Shown: one piece after another, positions 63,120 to 64,000 of the stretch
Layout: every line of letters begins with the position of its first letter
Position numbering within the stretch: the stretch's first letter is position 1
Origin: Streptomyces chartreusis
Lineage (GTDB): Bacteria > Actinomycetota > Actinomycetes > Streptomycetales > Streptomycetaceae
Assembly (NCBI RefSeq): GCF_008704715.1
Contig: NZ_CP023689.1
Location: forward strand, 1,798,001 to 1,862,000
DNA length: 64,000 nt
Reading direction: 5' to 3'
Notes under the pieces: generated by a model
Told to the model about the DNA's origin: nothing
Databases searched by the model: none
Seen by the model: only the letters and a program-made list of their open reading frames with translations
Position numbers and translations under genes: made by a program

Positions 63120-64000
63120 TCGTCTCCTGGACGTCGCGGGCGCGGCGCTTGGCGATGACCGCGCACACCATCAGCTGCATCTGGTGGAAGAGCATCAGCG
63201 GCAGCACGGCCAGCGAGGCGTGCGCGCCGAACAGGACGCTCGCCATGGGCAGCCCGGCGGCCAGTGACTTCTTCGAACCGGCGAACTGGATCGCGATGCG
63301 GTCCGCACGGTCGAAGCGCAGGGCCTTGGCGCCGTACCAGGTCAGGGCGAGCATCACGGCCAGCAGCACCGCCTCGACGGCGAGCAGGCCGCCGAGCCGC
63401 AGCGGGCTGACCTGGTGCCAGATGCCCTGGACCATGCCCTCGCTGAACGCGGTGTAGACGACCAGCAGGATCGAGCCGCGGTCGACGAGCCCGAGGGCCT
63501 TCTTGTGCCGGGTGACGAAGCTCCCGATCCAGCGGCGCAGCAGCTGCCCGGCGGCGAACGGCACCAGCAGCTGCAGCACGATCTCGACCAGCGAGTCGGC
63601 CGAGAAGCCGGCGCCGCTGCCGAGCACGGCGGCCGCGAGCAGCGGCGTGACGACGATGCCGACCAGCGAGGAGAAGGAGCCGGCGCAGATCGCCGCGGGC
63701 ACGTTGCCGCGGGCCATCGAGGTGAAGGCGATCGACGACTGGATGGTCGACGGGACGAGGGTGAGGAAGAGCAGGCCCTGGTAGAGGGGCTCGTTCAGCA
63801 GCACCGGGACGAAGCCGCGGGCGGCCAGGCCGAGCAGCGGGAAGACGAGGAAGGTGCAGGCCAGGACGGTGACATGGAGCCGCCAGTGCTTCAGCCCGTC
63901 CAGCGCCTCACGGGTGGACAGCCGGGCGCCGTAGAGGAAGAAGAGGAAGGCGATCGCGGCCGTGGAGGCACCGGATGCCGCATCGGAGGCCGCCCCGCGC
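63055..64000 (-). CDS. Bile acid:sodium symporter family protein (5' end missing)
   Basis: The visible 315 codons belong to an SBF-like membrane protein: TLVPSTIQSSIAFTSMARGN is the conserved signature, and AIQFAGSKKSLAAGLPMASV is near the C-terminus. About eight hydrophobic segments are visible and the start lies past the right edge. This is the YfeH/SBF_like branch, not a proven bile-acid carrier. The last 20 residues overlap the DUF4185-like gene in antisense. Confidence 0.88.
   Translation of the reverse strand, partial: RGAASDAASGASTAAIAFLFFLYGARLSTREALDGLKHWRLHVTVLACTFLVFPLLGLAARGFVPVLLNEPLYQGLLFLTLVPSTIQSSIAFTSMARGNVPAAICAGSFSSLVGIVVTPLLAAAVLGSGAGFSADSLVEIVLQLLVPFAAGQLLRRWIGSFVTRHKKALGLVDRGSILLVVYTAFSEGMVQGIWHQVSPLRLGGLLAVEAVLLAVMLALTWYGAKALRFDRADRIAIQFAGSKKSLAAGLPMASVLFGAHASLAVLPLMLFHQMQLMVCAVIAKRRARDVQETITVSAPPAASRTAVGTGTRSG

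Overview
The window is about 70% G+C with strong third-position bias, GTG starts, long runs of overlapping genes, Tat and lipoprotein signals and a tRNA-Leu(GAG). This is typical of a Streptomyces chromosome. Several gene pairs (second sucCD, EF-G paralogue, oxc/frc block) recall the SCO65xx region of S. coelicolor, but that comparison is from memory and was not checked. No IS element, prophage, CRISPR array or origin is visible.

Layout. 1-4.8 kb: a MalFG-type sugar ABC operon (left edge cut) divergent from a secreted beta-helix protein. 4.9-14.3 kb: a rifamycin phosphotransferase gene (rph) with a rifamycin-associated element (RAE) upstream, an EF-G paralogue, an amino-acid-type binding lipoprotein, a large Cache/PAS/GAF/PP2C/ATPase regulator and tRNA-Leu with its terminator. 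14.5-27.7 kb: a DUF2254 membrane protein, an aldehyde dehydrogenase, a second sucCD pair, and divergently oxc, frc, an NDP-forming acyl-CoA synthetase and two tandem MFS carriers. 27.7-36.8 kb: a translationally coupled 'ebo' cluster (EboF, EboE, EboB, EboA, an extra TIM barrel, EboC) in which the usual EboD sugar-phosphate cyclase is absent and a myo-inositol-3-phosphate synthase sits in the operon. Three tandem 27-codon micro-ORFs, repeating every 80 bp and linked by ATGA/GTGA overlaps, lie between EboC and the extra TIM barrel. 36.9-48.4 kb: a five-domain secreted ThuA/DUF1080 protein, a sugar isomerase, a Gfo/Idh/MocA oxidoreductase, a ribose-type ABC transporter and a ROK regulator. 48.6-64 kb: a GntR/FCD regulator, a FabH, an oxalate/formate-type MFS with a 44-residue partner, a ketopantoate-reductase-like protein, a split formate dehydrogenase with fdhD, a decayed gene remnant, a sialidase, a DUF4185-like protein and a bile-acid:sodium-symporter-like protein cut by the right edge.

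How it works together. The clearest theme is oxalate to formate to CO2: carriers, CoA transfer (Frc), decarboxylation (Oxc), possible CoA-donor supply (SucCD, acyl-CoA synthetase) and NAD-linked formate oxidation (FDH). The two halves lie about 30 kb apart but share a GntR-like operator (ACTGTAkrCrAw) in three places: the sucC/oxc divergent promoter, upstream of the GntR gene itself, and the MFS/FDH divergent region. I infer one oxalate/formate regulon. A second shared element, CTTTyTCC-N7-GGACAAAG, occurs upstream of the ROK gene and upstream of the ThuA/DUF1080 gene, which suggests joint control of the sugar transporter and the keto-sugar genes.
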